A DNA stretch of 64,000 nt, from the NCBI RefSeq assembly GCF_049959315.1, contig NZ_CP188201.1. The stretch is one strand, 5' to 3'. The stretch comes from Serratia proteamaculans_D. Lineage in GTDB: Bacteria; Pseudomonadota; Gammaproteobacteria; Enterobacterales; Enterobacteriaceae. Positions 44,132 through 53,912 of this stretch are shown in pieces; the stretch's first letter is position 1; each line of letters opens with the position of its first letter. Below the pieces are notes generated by a model. That model was not told the origin of the DNA, did no database searches, and was given only the letters and a program-made list of their open reading frames with translations. Made by a program: the position numbers and the translations under genes.

Positions 44132-45484
44132 ATGACCAAACATTACGATTATCTAGCAATTGGCGGCGGCAGCGGCGGCATAGCATCAATCAACCGGGCA
44201 GCCATGTACGGCCAGAAATGCGCGCTGATTGAAGCCAAAGAACTGGGCGGCACCTGCGTCAACGTGGGTTGTGTACCGAAAAAGGTTATGTGGCATGCGG
44301 CGCAAATCGCCGAGGCCATTCACATGTACGGCCCGGATTACGGTTTCGATACCACCGTCAACGCCTTTGACTGGAAAAAGCTGGTGGCTAACCGCACGGC
44401 TTATATCGACCGCATCCATAATTCCTACGACAACGTGCTGGGCAAAAACAAAGTTGACGTGATCAAAGGCTTTGCGCGCTTTATCGACGCCCACACGGTT
44501 GAAGTCAACGGAGAGAAAATCACCGCCGACCATATTCTGATCGCCACCGGCGGGCGCCCAAGCCATCCGGACATTCCGGGCGCAGAATATGGCATCGACT
44601 CAGACGGTTTCTTCGATTTGGATGCGATGCCAAAACGCGTTGCCATTGTGGGCGCAGGCTATATCGCGGTGGAAATCGCCGGTGTGCTGAACGCACTGGG
44701 TGCCGAAACGCACCTGTTCGTGCGTAAACACGCGCCGCTGCGCAGCTTCGATCCGATGATTGTCGAAACCCTGGTGGAAGTGATGAACACCGAAGGGCCA
44801 AGCCTGCACACCGAGTCGGTGCCGAAAGCCATCGTTAAAAACGCCGACGGCAGCCTGACGCTGCAGTTGGAAAACGGCAAGGAATTCACCGTCGACAGCC
44901 TGGTGTGGGCGATCGGCCGTGAACCGGCGACCGATAATCTGAACCTGGCCGTTACCGGGGTGAAAACCAACGAAAATGGCTATATCGACGTCGATAAATA
45001 CCAGAACACCAACGTAGCGGGCATTTATGCCGTAGGTGACAACACCGGCGCCGTTGAACTGACCCCGGTTGCCGTGGCTGCCGGTCGCCGCCTGTCCGAA
45101 CGCCTGTTCAACAACAAGCCGGAAGAACACCTGGATTACAGCAACATCGCTACCGTGGTCTTCAGCCACCCGCCAATCGGCACTATCGGTCTGACCGAGC
45201 CGGAAGCGATCGAGAAATTCGGTGCGGACAGCGTGAAAGTGTATAAATCTTCCTTCACCGCCATGTACAGCGCCGTGACTCAGCACCGTCAGCCGTGCCG
45301 CATGAAGCTGGTGTGCGTGGGTAAGGAAGAGAAGATTGTTGGCCTGCACGGCATTGGCTTCGGCATGGACGAGATCCTGCAGGGCTTCGCCGTGGCAATT
45401 AAGATGGGCGCCACCAAAAAAGACTTCGACAACACCGTCGCGATCCACCCGACCGCCGCGGAAGAATTTGTCACCATGCGCTAA
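44132..45484 (+). CDS. gorA: Glutathione reductase
   Basis: A 450-residue cytosolic flavoprotein that reduces glutathione disulfide with NADPH. FAD motif IGGGSGGIAS (10-19), redox pair Cys42/Cys47 in GGTCVNVGCVPKK, NADPH-domain VGAGYIAVEIAGVLNALG, and the catalytic C-terminal His in HPTAAEEFVTMR are intact. Length equals E. coli Gor. No OxyR site could be assigned with certainty in the leader. Confidence 0.97.
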   Translation: MTKHYDYLAIGGGSGGIASINRAAMYGQKCALIEAKELGGTCVNVGCVPKKVMWHAAQIAEAIHMYGPDYGFDTTVNAFDWKKLVANRTAYIDRIHNSYDNVLGKNKVDVIKGFARFIDAHTVEVNGEKITADHILIATGGRPSHPDIPGAEYGIDSDGFFDLDAMPKRVAIVGAGYIAVEIAGVLNALGAETHLFVRKHAPLRSFDPMIVETLVEVMNTEGPSLHTESVPKAIVKNADGSLTLQLENGKEFTVDSLVWAIGREPATDNLNLAVTGVKTNENGYIDVDKYQNTNVAGIYAVGDNTGAVELTPVAVAAGRRLSERLFNNKPEEHLDYSNIATVVFSHPPIGTIGLTEPEAIEKFGADSVKVYKSSFTAMYSAVTQHRQPCRMKLVCVGKEEKIVGLHGIGFGMDEILQGFAVAIKMGATKKDFDNTVAIHPTAAEEFVTMR

Positions 45485-45507
45485 GCGCAAAAATCGACGT
45501 AATATCA

Positions 45508-45537
45508 GGCCAGGGTAATCCCTGGCCTTTTCTTTTC
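45508..45537 (+). terminator. gorA terminator
   Basis: GGCCAGGG, loop TAAT, CCCTGGCC and TTTTCTTTTC: an 8-bp stem with a strong U-tract 23 bp past the gorA stop. Confidence 0.92.
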
Positions 45538-45642
45538 GTGCTCTTTACCATTCCCTTCAACACAAACTGTTATTTTCTGCCATTATTTTGCCTGATCAAT
45601 GGGCGGAGCTCATGTAAGCATCCGCGACACTGGAGAACCCCG

Positions 45643-46134
45643 ATGCTGTTCAAGCTATTTAAAAACATCACGTTGGCATTTTTTGCGTTGATGGTCGTCC
45701 AATCCAGCGCGCTGAGTTTTACTCTGGAAGTCTCGGGCAACATCCAAAACACCACCGACCCGGTAAAGAAAAGCTATCTGTTTACCGATAAACAACTGTT
45801 GGCGATGCCGGTGAGCAGCATCACCACCTCGACCTCCTGGACGCCGCAAAGAAAGTTCGAAGGGGTTGCCGTGGCGGACATTCTGGCGCGTGTCGGAGCC
45901 AAAGGCAGCACGCTTACATTTTATGCACTGAATGATTACTACATCGACGTGCCGCTGTCCGACGTCGAAAAATACAATATGATTTTGGCCTACAAGATGG
46001 ATGGCGAAATGCTGAAGATCCGAAACTTCGGCCCGCTGTTTTTGGTTTACCCCAGGGATGCCGCAGGGCCTGAGTTGAATTCCCCGCTCTACAACTCACG
46101 CTTTATCTGGCAAGTGGACAGGATAGTGATCAAA
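45643..46134 (+). CDS. Cysteine-free SUOX-like periplasmic protein
   Basis: A 163-residue exported protein (signal to about residue 24, SALS). The mature part matches the oxidoreductase molybdopterin-binding fold: SFTLEVSGNI, SYLFTDKQLLAMP, FEGVAVADILARVG, NDYYIDVPLSDV, and GPLFLVYPRDAAGPE. There is no Cys anywhere in the mature chain, so the molybdenum-ligating Cys is absent and it is unlikely to be a molybdoenzyme. The stop overlaps the start of the hybrid kinase (ATGA). It is probably a sensor accessory. The frame runs from an upstream ATG at 45538; TGGAG before 45643 favours this start. Confidence 0.8.
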
Positions 46135-47918
46135 TGAAGCTCACAGGGTTTAAAAGCAACAGCAGGCTGGCGATCCCGGCTATTTTTGCCGCACTGTTTT
46201 TGGTTGCCTCTACGGTGACGCTGTATTACTACAGCGCAACCCTGTCAAAGAAGGGGCTGTACGCTATCGCCGGCACCCAGGAGAATTACTCCTGGTCGAT
46301 CGCCAAGTTCTCCATCAAGCTGGCTGAGTTTGAGACGCTGGTCGAACAGCAGAAAAACGCACCGAAGGTGGATAGCGAAGATCTGCGGCTTAAATTTGAA
46401 ATCCTTTATTCTCGCTTTTATGTGCTGGAAACGGTGTCCGAATCCACCCAGCCACTGTACGCCGAACCGGGTTATCCCGAAGTAGTGACGCACATGCGCG
46501 AGAAAATGGATCAGATCGATCATTTGCTCAGCAGCCCAAAGATTGATTTCTCGCTTATTTCGCAGGCCATGAGGCAAATCAAGCCCTATGCGATTGAGAT
46601 GGCCAACCTGACCGATCACGCCGAAGTGAAGCAGCGCACCGCCGCCTACGAAGACTATATCGAAAAACGACACATCATTTTTTATGGTCTGGTGATCGTG
46701 ATGTTCTCGGTGATCGCGCTGATCGCCATCACCCTGATTGTGCTGCGTCAGCAGCGCCTGACCATCCGGCAGCAGGCCAAAGCGATTGAGGCAGAGAAAG
46801 CCACTCGCACCAAAAATGCCTTCCTGGGCGCCATTGGTCACGAACTGCGCACCTCGCTGCAGAGCATTATGTCTGCCATTGATGTGCTGGTGAATACCAA
46901 GGTGTCGGCCGAACATGCGGACACCTTCCAACGGCTGGAAATCGCCGCGCAGCAAATTGAAAGTCAGATGAAAGATCTGACCGATTATGCCCATCTGGAC
47001 AGCGGAATGATGGAGCTGCGCATCGCTCCCTTCGACGTTCAGCGACTGGTCGAGGAAACGGCGAATGAAATCAATACGCTGAGTCAGAAAGATCAGGTGA
47101 CGCTGTTGTGCGAAGTGGAGTGTGGCCATCTGCAGATACATTCCGACCCACTGCGCATCAGGCAGATTATCGTTAACCTGCTGACCAACGCATTCAAATA
47201 TACCGAGAGCGGCACCATCACGCTGTATAGCAGCCTGCGGCGGCAACCTAGCGGTAATTCATTGATTATTGAGGTTACTGATACCGGTATCGGCATCGAA
47301 AAAGAGATGCTCGACCAGATATTCCAGCCCTTCACCCAACTCGATCAGTCGCATACCCGGCAGTATGGCGGCGTCGGCATGGGGCTGGCGATTGTCCACG
47401 GGCTGGTCACGCTGCTCGACGGCAGTATTACCGTCTACAGTGAGCCCAAAAAAGGCAGTACCTTTATCGTCAGTATTCCGGTTGAAATCAGCAATGAAGA
47501 ACAGCGGGACGAAATACCTCACCACCACCAGGGCCTTGGGCAAAAACAGCAACATATTTTGGTGGTTGATGACAACAAATCGGTGAGTGACGCCTTCGCG
47601 GCGCTGCTGGACAAGCTCGGCTATCAACATGAACTGTGCAATTCGTCGGAACGGGCGCTGCAAAAGCTGCTCCGTCGCCCTTATGACGCGTTACTGCTGG
47701 ATCTGCAAATGCCCGGCATTGATGGTGCCGCGCTGGCTAAACAATTACGCAGCCAACGTGGTCCCAATCGCGGTATTCCTATCGTGGGCATCAGCGCTTA
47801 TACCCCGGAACAACTGTCTGCCGAACAGCGGGCGCTGTTCGACAATTACTTGATGAAGCCGGTCAGGCTGGACGCGTTGTCTTCCGCTCTGGCTTCACTG
47901 CTGGCCGCTAGAGATTAA
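46134..47918 (+). CDS. Hybrid sensor histidine kinase
   Basis: A 594-residue inner-membrane protein. A transmembrane helix lies at about 13-34, a periplasmic sensor at 35-178, and a second membrane helix at about 181-204. The kinase follows: His236 in GAIGHELRTSLQSI, N box NLLTNAFKYTESG, G boxes DTGIGIEKEM and GGVGMGLAIVHG. A C-terminal receiver has DD at 479-480, the phosphoacceptor Asp523 in LLLDLQMPGIDG and the Lys in NYLMKPVR. There is no HPt domain, so phosphate probably moves to the receiver of the neighbouring regulator through another carrier or directly. Confidence 0.93.
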   Translation: MKLTGFKSNSRLAIPAIFAALFLVASTVTLYYYSATLSKKGLYAIAGTQENYSWSIAKFSIKLAEFETLVEQQKNAPKVDSEDLRLKFEILYSRFYVLETVSESTQPLYAEPGYPEVVTHMREKMDQIDHLLSSPKIDFSLISQAMRQIKPYAIEMANLTDHAEVKQRTAAYEDYIEKRHIIFYGLVIVMFSVIALIAITLIVLRQQRLTIRQQAKAIEAEKATRTKNAFLGAIGHELRTSLQSIMSAIDVLVNTKVSAEHADTFQRLEIAAQQIESQMKDLTDYAHLDSGMMELRIAPFDVQRLVEETANEINTLSQKDQVTLLCEVECGHLQIHSDPLRIRQIIVNLLTNAFKYTESGTITLYSSLRRQPSGNSLIIEVTDTGIGIEKEMLDQIFQPFTQLDQSHTRQYGGVGMGLAIVHGLVTLLDGSITVYSEPKKGSTFIVSIPVEISNEEQRDEIPHHHQGLGQKQQHILVVDDNKSVSDAFAALLDKLGYQHELCNSSERALQKLLRRPYDALLLDLQMPGIDGAALAKQLRSQRGPNRGIPIVGISAYTPEQLSAEQRALFDNYLMKPVRLDALSSALASLLAARD

Positions 47919-48759
47919 AACAGCGCAACAGTGCGGCTTCAATCACATGGAGCCGTACTGGCTTTTCATAAGGGCCCAGTACGTCATAGTCACGCATCGC
48001 TCTGGCGATTTCAGATTCGCGCTGATCGGTCCCTAACTGGCCGGTGAGAACCAAAACCGGCGCATCCGGGTTATCCGAAGCACGGATGGCTGCAATACAT
48101 TGGTCTGCCGTTTCCTGACCAATCAACCAGTCGACCACATAACCATCGAACAGGCTCTGCTGCAACGCCAGGTTAAAACTGCTGACATCATAAAATGCCA
48201 CCGCATGAAAACCGCGGCTGTTCAGGTATTTGGTCAGCTCATCGGCCGCCTGGTGTGAATCATCGAGTACCGCAATGCTCAGGCGCTCATCCTCGACAGC
48301 GGCTGAGCGAAGCTCTATCAACTCCACGCAAAAACGCTGCCCCTGCGGCGCATCCTCCGCGCGATAAACACACCATTGCCCCGCCTGCTGCAACGCGACA
48401 TATTCCGACGAACGTCCGCCAACCAGCTCATGACCGATATAAGCCACACAGGCCAGCTCCACACCACCCACGTAAAAGATGGCATCTCGCACCATAGTTT
48501 GCGCAGAGATGTCATTTTCAGTGCCGGTGTCCACGATCGCGGCAGGCGTTTCCCCTAATGCCGCAGCAACGTTGTTAATTTGCTCCAGAGTCCAGGGGCT
48601 TTGCCCCTTTAGCTTACGATGCGCATGCGAAAAACTCAGATCCAGAATGCGGCTGAGCTCTTTGGCATGCTGACGCTTACCAATCCCATAATGTACAAAC
48701 AGTTCCCTGACCCGGTTTGCTATCGACTGTGAATCGAATTTCTGGTGATTGTTATCCAT
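47908..48759 (-). CDS. HTH-receiver response regulator (BetR-like)
   Basis: A 283-residue protein. The N-terminal about 70 residues form an HTH (ANRVRELFVHYGIGKRQHAKELS, then SFSHAHRKLKGQSPWTLEQINNVA) of the BetR type. A middle linker follows, and then a receiver from about 160: acidic DD at 166-167, Asp210 in YVVDWLIG, Thr239 and Lys266 in YEKPVR. Order is reversed from most response regulators. AAGGAAAAA before ATG at 48759 gives this start; the frame is open 39 codons further. Its 3' end overlaps the kinase gene's end by 11 bp (convergent), so they form one signalling unit. Confidence 0.85.
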   Translation of the reverse strand: MDNNHQKFDSQSIANRVRELFVHYGIGKRQHAKELSRILDLSFSHAHRKLKGQSPWTLEQINNVAAALGETPAAIVDTGTENDISAQTMVRDAIFYVGGVELACVAYIGHELVGGRSSEYVALQQAGQWCVYRAEDAPQGQRFCVELIELRSAAVEDERLSIAVLDDSHQAADELTKYLNSRGFHAVAFYDVSSFNLALQQSLFDGYVVDWLIGQETADQCIAAIRASDNPDAPVLVLTGQLGTDQRESEIARAMRDYDVLGPYEKPVRLHVIEAALLRCFNL

Positions 48760-48869
48760 TTTTTCCTTCGATTTTTTTGCTGTTTTTTCAGTCGTTTTCA
48801 TACTTGCCGTGCAAAAAAGCGATCCAAAACTGGTATATGGTACAATGTACAACCTAAACATTGCTTGAC

Positions 48870-48898
48870 ATACCACATTATATAGTCAAACATGGTAT
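48870..48898. promoter_or_regulatory. Inverted repeat ATACCA-N17-TGGTAT upstream of the HTH-receiver gene
   Basis: ATACCA (48870-48875) and TGGTAT (48893-48898) form an inverted repeat with 17 bases between. A further TGGTAT is at 48831-48836. It could be a binding site for the HTH-receiver protein on its own promoter, as is common for such regulators. Not supported by any other evidence. Confidence 0.35.
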
Positions 48899-48904
48899 CA
48901 GAAG

Positions 48905-49105
48905 AGACACACAGCAACACCACAATAAAAATATAACAATAGTAAGATCGCATCACCAATAATCATAATGACACCAGGGAAAGCTCGTTTCAGTTACGAC
49001 GTAGAGAATGTATGCAATAGATCCTCGTCGTAATTTGGGCCGTAGCGCTAAAATATGTTTTACCCCACTTTGAACCGGGATCCGCAAGGGTCCCGGTTTT
49101 TTTAT
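48905..49105 (+). ncRNA. Candidate small RNA ended by an orphan terminator
   Basis: A strong intrinsic terminator on the forward strand (AACCGGGA, loop, TCCCGGTT, then seven T, 49073-49103) has no coding gene in front of it: the gene to its left runs the other way. About 50 bases upstream of the stem is an 8-bp inverted repeat, TTACGACG then CGTCGTAA (48994-49035 region). The start is unknown and no clear promoter was placed. This is an inference; it may equally be the end of a read-through transcript. Confidence 0.4.
49073..49103 (+). terminator. Intrinsic terminator, forward strand
   Basis: AACCGGGA, loop, TCCCGGTT and a T7 tail: a strong 8-bp stem. The nearest gene on the left is on the other strand, so the transcript it ends is not a recognised gene. 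Confidence 0.8.
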
Positions 49106-49159
49106 TGCCGCTTTAACCCCCACCGCGTGCTGCATCATAGGTGATCCCTGCCGTTAAAA

Positions 49160-49190
49160 ATGCAAAAAAATAGGGCCAGCAAGCTGGCCC
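49160..49190 (-). terminator. Terminator of the first autotransporter gene
   Basis: On the reverse strand: GGGCCAGC, TT, GCTGGCCC, then TATTTTTTTGCATTTTT. It lies about 35-60 bp past the stop at 49224 and ends the third Ssp-like gene in transcription order. Confidence 0.8.
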
Positions 49191-49223
49191 CAGTGTTTCG
49201 GTAACAGGATTAAGATGGGTGGA

Positions 49224-52223
49224 TCAGAATTTCCAGGTGAAGCCAGCGTTGACGCTGTTGTCCTGGTAGTTTTGCGACAGCAGCCCGCCGTAACCCAATG
49301 ACAGCGTGGCGTTCTTGTTCACCGCCACCTCTGCACTGGCTTTCAGCACCGCACCGTCACGCGAGGCCGACACGCTGTTCACCACGAACGGCGAAGTGCC
49401 GCCGTTGAAGCGCAGCCCGGTACCGCGATCCAAATCGCCATACTGATGCTGCCAGCCCAGTTCACTGCGCAGCGCCACGCTGGTGGTTTTGCTCGCCTGC
49501 CACTCGGTATCCGCACGCAGCCCCAGTGTCGATACCGTGGCATCGGTGTGCTGTTTGTCGCCGTGCAGCGCCGCAGCCCCGCCGTCCTCCGAAATACCGT
49601 TGTTCTGGAAGTTGATGTACGCCAGGTTGGCGAACGGCTCCAGATTCACCCAGTCGGCCTTCACGCTGTAACCCGCTTCGGCAAACACCTGCTCGGTACG
49701 CGCGCTGTACTTCGCGGTTTCCCGATCTGACTGCATGCCGTAATTAACCGAGCGCGAGGTATCGAAACGGTGCCAGGTGTAGCCACCGCCGGCACGCAGC
49801 GCCAGTTCACCGAACTGTTTGCCGCCGTACACCGCCAGGTGGTAGTTGTCGCTGTCGGCATTCGAGCCGTAGCCGCCATCCAGCGAGGTCCGGGTGTAAC
49901 CGGTCGCTACGCCCAGGCGCCAGTCATCCGCCAGCGCCGAGTCCAGCCCCACCAGCACGCCGTAGGTCGAGGCCTGATAGCCCGTCGCATTGGCGTCGCC
50001 CGACGCATGGTCCCAGGCACCCAGCAACTGCGCCCAGGCACCGCCGTCGTCGTCCGCCTTGATGTCCGGCGAGGTCGCCAACCCTTCCGCCTGCCGCAGG
50101 CGGCCGTTCAGCGCATCACGCAGGTAACGGCTGTCGTTGACCTGTGCCGAGGCGATATCCGCGTGGATCTGGCCGGACAGTTGACGGAACGCCTGACGCG
50201 CTTCCCCTGCCGAACCGGCGTTGAGGATGCTCTCGTATACCGGGTTACCTACCGCCAGGGCATCTGCCGCGGCGGCTACTGCGCGCTCGTTTTGGGTTTG
50301 TGCCACGCTGGCAAAGGAGGTGTCGTTACGCCCCACGTTCAGCGTGACCTGATTGGGTTGATAGGTCAGCCCGGTGCCGAGGAACAGGTAGTTCGGTGCC
50401 ACCGAATCAAACCGTCCGCTGATCCCCTGCTGGGCGGTCAGAATGTTGTATTGCTGGCCGAGCAGGCTGCGAACTTCGCTTTGCGACAGCAGATTGGTGC
50501 TGTTCTCCAGCGAGACGGCCACTTCACCGCCGCCGATCGTTGCCGATCCGCTGCTTTGGATCCGATCGCTCTGGCCATTGGGCGCCACTTCCACCGCATA
50601 GCGGGAACCCGGCTCGAAGCTGACGTTACGCGCCACATTCAGCGTGCCGATCGAGTTGCCCGGTGCCACGGTACCGCCGCTGCGGGCCGTCAGTGACCCT
50701 ACCGTACCGGAGCCACCCAGCACGCCAGCGTTTTGCACCGTGACGTCCGAAGTCACCGAGCCGTTAACCGCCAGCAGGCCTTCGTTAACCATTGTCGGCC
50801 CGCGATAGGTATTGTTGCCAGTCAGGATCAGTTCGCCTGCACCCGATTTAACCAAACTCCCCTGATAGACCCGCTGCTGATAGGCCGCTTCCCGAGCTAA
50901 TCCGGTGGCATATTCAGACTGCTCTTCCACACTGGCGTTTGTCGATAGCCCCTGCTGCCAGCCTTTTTCCTGTAGTGTTTTCAGCCAGACCTCATGCTCC
51001 GCACGATCTTCCTGTTCACGTTGCAGCAAGGCTCTGTCACTAATGTTATTGCTCCAGACATCCACACTACCGGCTGGCAGGTTAGCGTTAAAACTGCCCA
51101 GCAGTTGCCCCGGCCCGGCCATGGCGTTCTGCAGATTTGGCAGACCCCAACCAGTAAGCGCAATCGGTGCTTCGCTCATTTGTCCGGCTACCTGTTCTGC
51201 AGTGGTAAACAATACCGACAGAGCCTGCTCATTGGTCATGTACGGAAAACGTGCCATGATCAGCGCCAGCGCTCCGGTAGCATGAGGTGCCGCCGCCGAA
51301 GTACCGTTGAAGGAGGAATAAGTACCATTCAACCCGGTACTGGTAACGATCGTGGGTGCGGCTACGCACCAGTATTTGGCCACACCACACTGGTTATAAA
51401 TCTGTGTGCCGTTCTCTCGCATTCCGCTGACCGCCAACCAATGTCCTTCCAGCTCGGGGCGGAAATAGGGCAATGCTGAACGCACGCTGGCATTGTGATA
51501 ACCACTGTTACCAGCGCTGAACACGTTAATCACGCCCTCATGCGAGACTTTTGCCGCGGCGTCCAACCAGGTCGTCTTGCCGAAATGCTGAGCATAAGCT
51601 GCCTGTAGACCAGCCAGCGTGTCATAGGTGACATCTTTTGGTTGGCTACCCCAGCTGTTGTTGATGACCCGCACGCCTGCGGCCTGCAATGCGTTATATA
51701 CCGCAGTAAAGTAGTTGGCGTCCGGCTTGGGACCGAACAGGAAGCTGTCATTCTGATTGGTGTTACCGACAAAAATATCTGCCCCGTAAGCCACGCCGTG
51801 CATTCCGGTACCGTCGCGGCTGGCACCTATAACACCGCTCACTTTAGTACCGTGCGAATCGTTATTATCGTTCTTCAGGCCGGATACGCTAAAGATGCTG
51901 CCATCAATATAGGTTCCACTGGCGGTAACCGAATGAAAGCGGGACGGATCAAATTCAGGATGAGTGCTGTCAAAGCCGGAGTCCAAAATACCTATTTTAA
52001 CCCCGGCCCCGTTTATCCCCTGCGCATAGGCGGCGTCGGCATGCATGCCGCCCAGGCCCCACCCGGTTTGAAATTCAGGCGAACGCCAGCTTTGAGGATC
52101 ACCCGGCTTACCGGCTTCAATGTACGGCTCAGCTTGCGCGTAACCCGCCAACGCCATGCAACAAACCAGCGTTTTCATGCGCCACGGCACACAACTGCCG
52201 GCCCCATTCTTTTTTACACCCAT
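49224..52223 (-). CDS. Ssp-like subtilase autotransporter, copy A
   Basis: A 999-residue self-secreted serine protease. Signal peptide to about 31 (YAQA). The S8 domain has Asp81 (GILDSGFD), His124 in DSHGTKVSG, oxyanion Asn in INNSWG, and Ser309 in NGTSAAAPHATG; all three catalytic residues are present. The linker (about 395-455) is charged and unlike copies B and C. From about residue 470 come a PATR/beta-helix segment (GNNTYRGPTMV) and then the translocator barrel ending in FTWKF. A 15-codon extension upstream is open; the ATG used gives the signal peptide. Last of three tandem genes. Confidence 0.92.
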   Translation of the reverse strand: MGVKKNGAGSCVPWRMKTLVCCMALAGYAQAEPYIEAGKPGDPQSWRSPEFQTGWGLGGMHADAAYAQGINGAGVKIGILDSGFDSTHPEFDPSRFHSVTASGTYIDGSIFSVSGLKNDNNDSHGTKVSGVIGASRDGTGMHGVAYGADIFVGNTNQNDSFLFGPKPDANYFTAVYNALQAAGVRVINNSWGSQPKDVTYDTLAGLQAAYAQHFGKTTWLDAAAKVSHEGVINVFSAGNSGYHNASVRSALPYFRPELEGHWLAVSGMRENGTQIYNQCGVAKYWCVAAPTIVTSTGLNGTYSSFNGTSAAAPHATGALALIMARFPYMTNEQALSVLFTTAEQVAGQMSEAPIALTGWGLPNLQNAMAGPGQLLGSFNANLPAGSVDVWSNNISDRALLQREQEDRAEHEVWLKTLQEKGWQQGLSTNASVEEQSEYATGLAREAAYQQRVYQGSLVKSGAGELILTGNNTYRGPTMVNEGLLAVNGSVTSDVTVQNAGVLGGSGTVGSLTARSGGTVAPGNSIGTLNVARNVSFEPGSRYAVEVAPNGQSDRIQSSGSATIGGGEVAVSLENSTNLLSQSEVRSLLGQQYNILTAQQGISGRFDSVAPNYLFLGTGLTYQPNQVTLNVGRNDTSFASVAQTQNERAVAAAADALAVGNPVYESILNAGSAGEARQAFRQLSGQIHADIASAQVNDSRYLRDALNGRLRQAEGLATSPDIKADDDGGAWAQLLGAWDHASGDANATGYQASTYGVLVGLDSALADDWRLGVATGYTRTSLDGGYGSNADSDNYHLAVYGGKQFGELALRAGGGYTWHRFDTSRSVNYGMQSDRETAKYSARTEQVFAEAGYSVKADWVNLEPFANLAYINFQNNGISEDGGAAALHGDKQHTDATVSTLGLRADTEWQASKTTSVALRSELGWQHQYGDLDRGTGLRFNGGTSPFVVNSVSASRDGAVLKASAEVAVNKNATLSLGYGGLLSQNYQDNSVNAGFTWKF
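49227..50780. repeat. Near-identical translocator repeat, copy A
   Basis: About 1.55 kb encoding the end of the beta-helix and the beta-barrel is nearly identical in the three autotransporter genes. The region from the PATR segment to the stop has the same length in all three copies (stop to the VTVQNAGVLGG segment is about 1515 bp each time). Scattered single-base differences remain. The 5' halves of the genes are divergent. Confidence 0.85.
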
Positions 52224-52306
52224 GATGTTAATTTCCTTACCCTTTTTCTTTTTCACTGACCTCGCCATGTCGCACGACAGGTCGTTAGTAGAAAAATGTG
52301 AGAAAA

Positions 52307-52328
52307 GGAACCGCCGATTGGCGGTTCC
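52307..52328 (-). terminator. Terminator of autotransporter copy B
   Basis: GGAACCGCC, loop, GGCGGTTCC on both strands, with TTTTCTCACATTTTTC on the reverse side, 26 bp past the stop at 52354. It separates copy B from copy A. Confidence 0.8.
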
Positions 52329-52353
52329 GCTACAAGGATTTAGATACGTTGGA

Positions 52354-53912
52354 TCAGAACTTCCAGGTGAAACCGGCGTTGACGCTGTTGTCCTGGTAGT
52401 TTTGCGACAGCAGCCCGCCGTAGCCCAATGACAGCGTGGCGTTCTTGTTCACCGCCACTTCCGCACTGGCTTTCAGCACCGCACCGTCACGCGAGGCCGA
52501 CACGCTGTTCACCACGAACGGCGAAGTGCCGCCGTTGAAGCGCAGCCCGGTACCGCGATCCAAATCGCCGTACTGATGCTGCCAGCCCAGTTCGCTGCGC
52601 AGCGCCACGCTGGTGGTTTTGCTCGCCTGCCACTCGGTATCCGCACGCAGCCCCAGCGTCGATACCGTGGCATCGGTGTGCTGTTTGTCGCCGTGCAGCG
52701 CCGCAGCCCCGCCGTCCTCTGCGATACCGTTGTTCTGGAAGTTGATGTACGCCAGGTTGGCGAACGGCTCCAGATTCACCCAGTCGGCCTTCACGCTGTA
52801 ACCCGCTTCGGCAAACACCTGCTCGGTACGCGCGCTGTATTTCGCGGTTTCCCGATCTGACTGCATGCCGTAATTGACCGAGCGTGAGGTATCGAAACGG
52901 TGCCAGGTGTAGCCCCCGCCGGCACGCAGCGCCAGTTCACCGAACTGTCTGCCGCCGTACACCGCCAGGTGGTAGTTGTCGCTGTCGGCATTCGAGCCGT
53001 AGCCGCCGTCCAGCGAGGTCCGGGTGTAACCGGTCGCCACGCCCAGGCGCCAGTCATCCGCCAATGCCGAGTCCAGCCCCAGCAGCACGCCGTAGGTCGA
53101 GGCCTGATAGCCCGTCGCATTGGCGTCGCCCGACGCATGGTCCCAGGCCCCCAGCAACTGCGCCCAGGCACCGCCGTCGTCGTCCGCCTTGATGTCCGGC
53201 GAGGTTGCCAACCCTTCCGCCTGCCGCAGACGGCCGTTCAGCGCATCACGCAGGTAACGGCTGTCGTTGACCTGTGCCGAGGCGATATCCGCATGGATCT
53301 GCCCGGACAGTTGACGGAACGCCTGACGCGCTTCCCCTGCCGAACCGGCGTTGAGGATGCTCTCGTACACCGGATTGCCCGCCGCCAGGGTATCCGCCGC
53401 GGCCGCTACCGCACGTTCGTTCTGGGTGGCGGCCACGCTGGCAAAACTGGTGTCATTACGCCCCACGTTCAGCGTCACCTGATTGGGTTGATAGGTCAGC
53501 CCGGTGCCGAGGAACAGGTAGTTCGGTGCCACCGAATCAAACCGTCCGCTGATCCCCTGCTGGGCGGTCAGAATGTTGTATTGCTGGCCGAGCAGGCTGC
53601 GAACTTCGCTTTGCGACAGCTGATTGGTGCTGTTCTCCAGCGAGACGGCCACTTCACCGCCGCCGATCGTTGCCGATCCGCTGCTTTGGATCCGATCGCT
53701 CTGGCCATTGGGCGCCACTTCCACCGCGTAGCGAGAACCCGGCTCGAAGCTGACGTTACGAGTGACATTCAGCGTGCCAATTGAGTTGCCCGGTGCCACG
53801 GTACCACCGCTGCGGGCGGTCAGTGACCCGACCGTGCCGGAACCGCCCAGCACGCCAGCGTTTTGCACCGTGACGTCCGAAGTCACCGAACCGTTAACCG
53901 CCAGCAAGCCGG
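52354..53912. repeat. Near-identical translocator repeat, copy B
   Basis: Middle copy of the repeat described at 49227-50780. It has small amino-acid differences from A and C, for example TLAAGNPV in place of ALAVGNPV and SVAATQNER in place of SVAQTQNER, showing that it is not an exact recent duplicate. Confidence 0.85.

Noticed and set aside
48953..49138. 61-residue reverse frame between the HTH-receiver gene and the array
   Set aside because: It spans a strong terminator hairpin on the other strand and has no good start signal.
49770..50696. 300-residue forward frames opposite the autotransporter barrels, present in all three copies
   Set aside because: They repeat only because the barrels repeat. 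They have no recognisable domain, and the reverse-strand genes are conserved.
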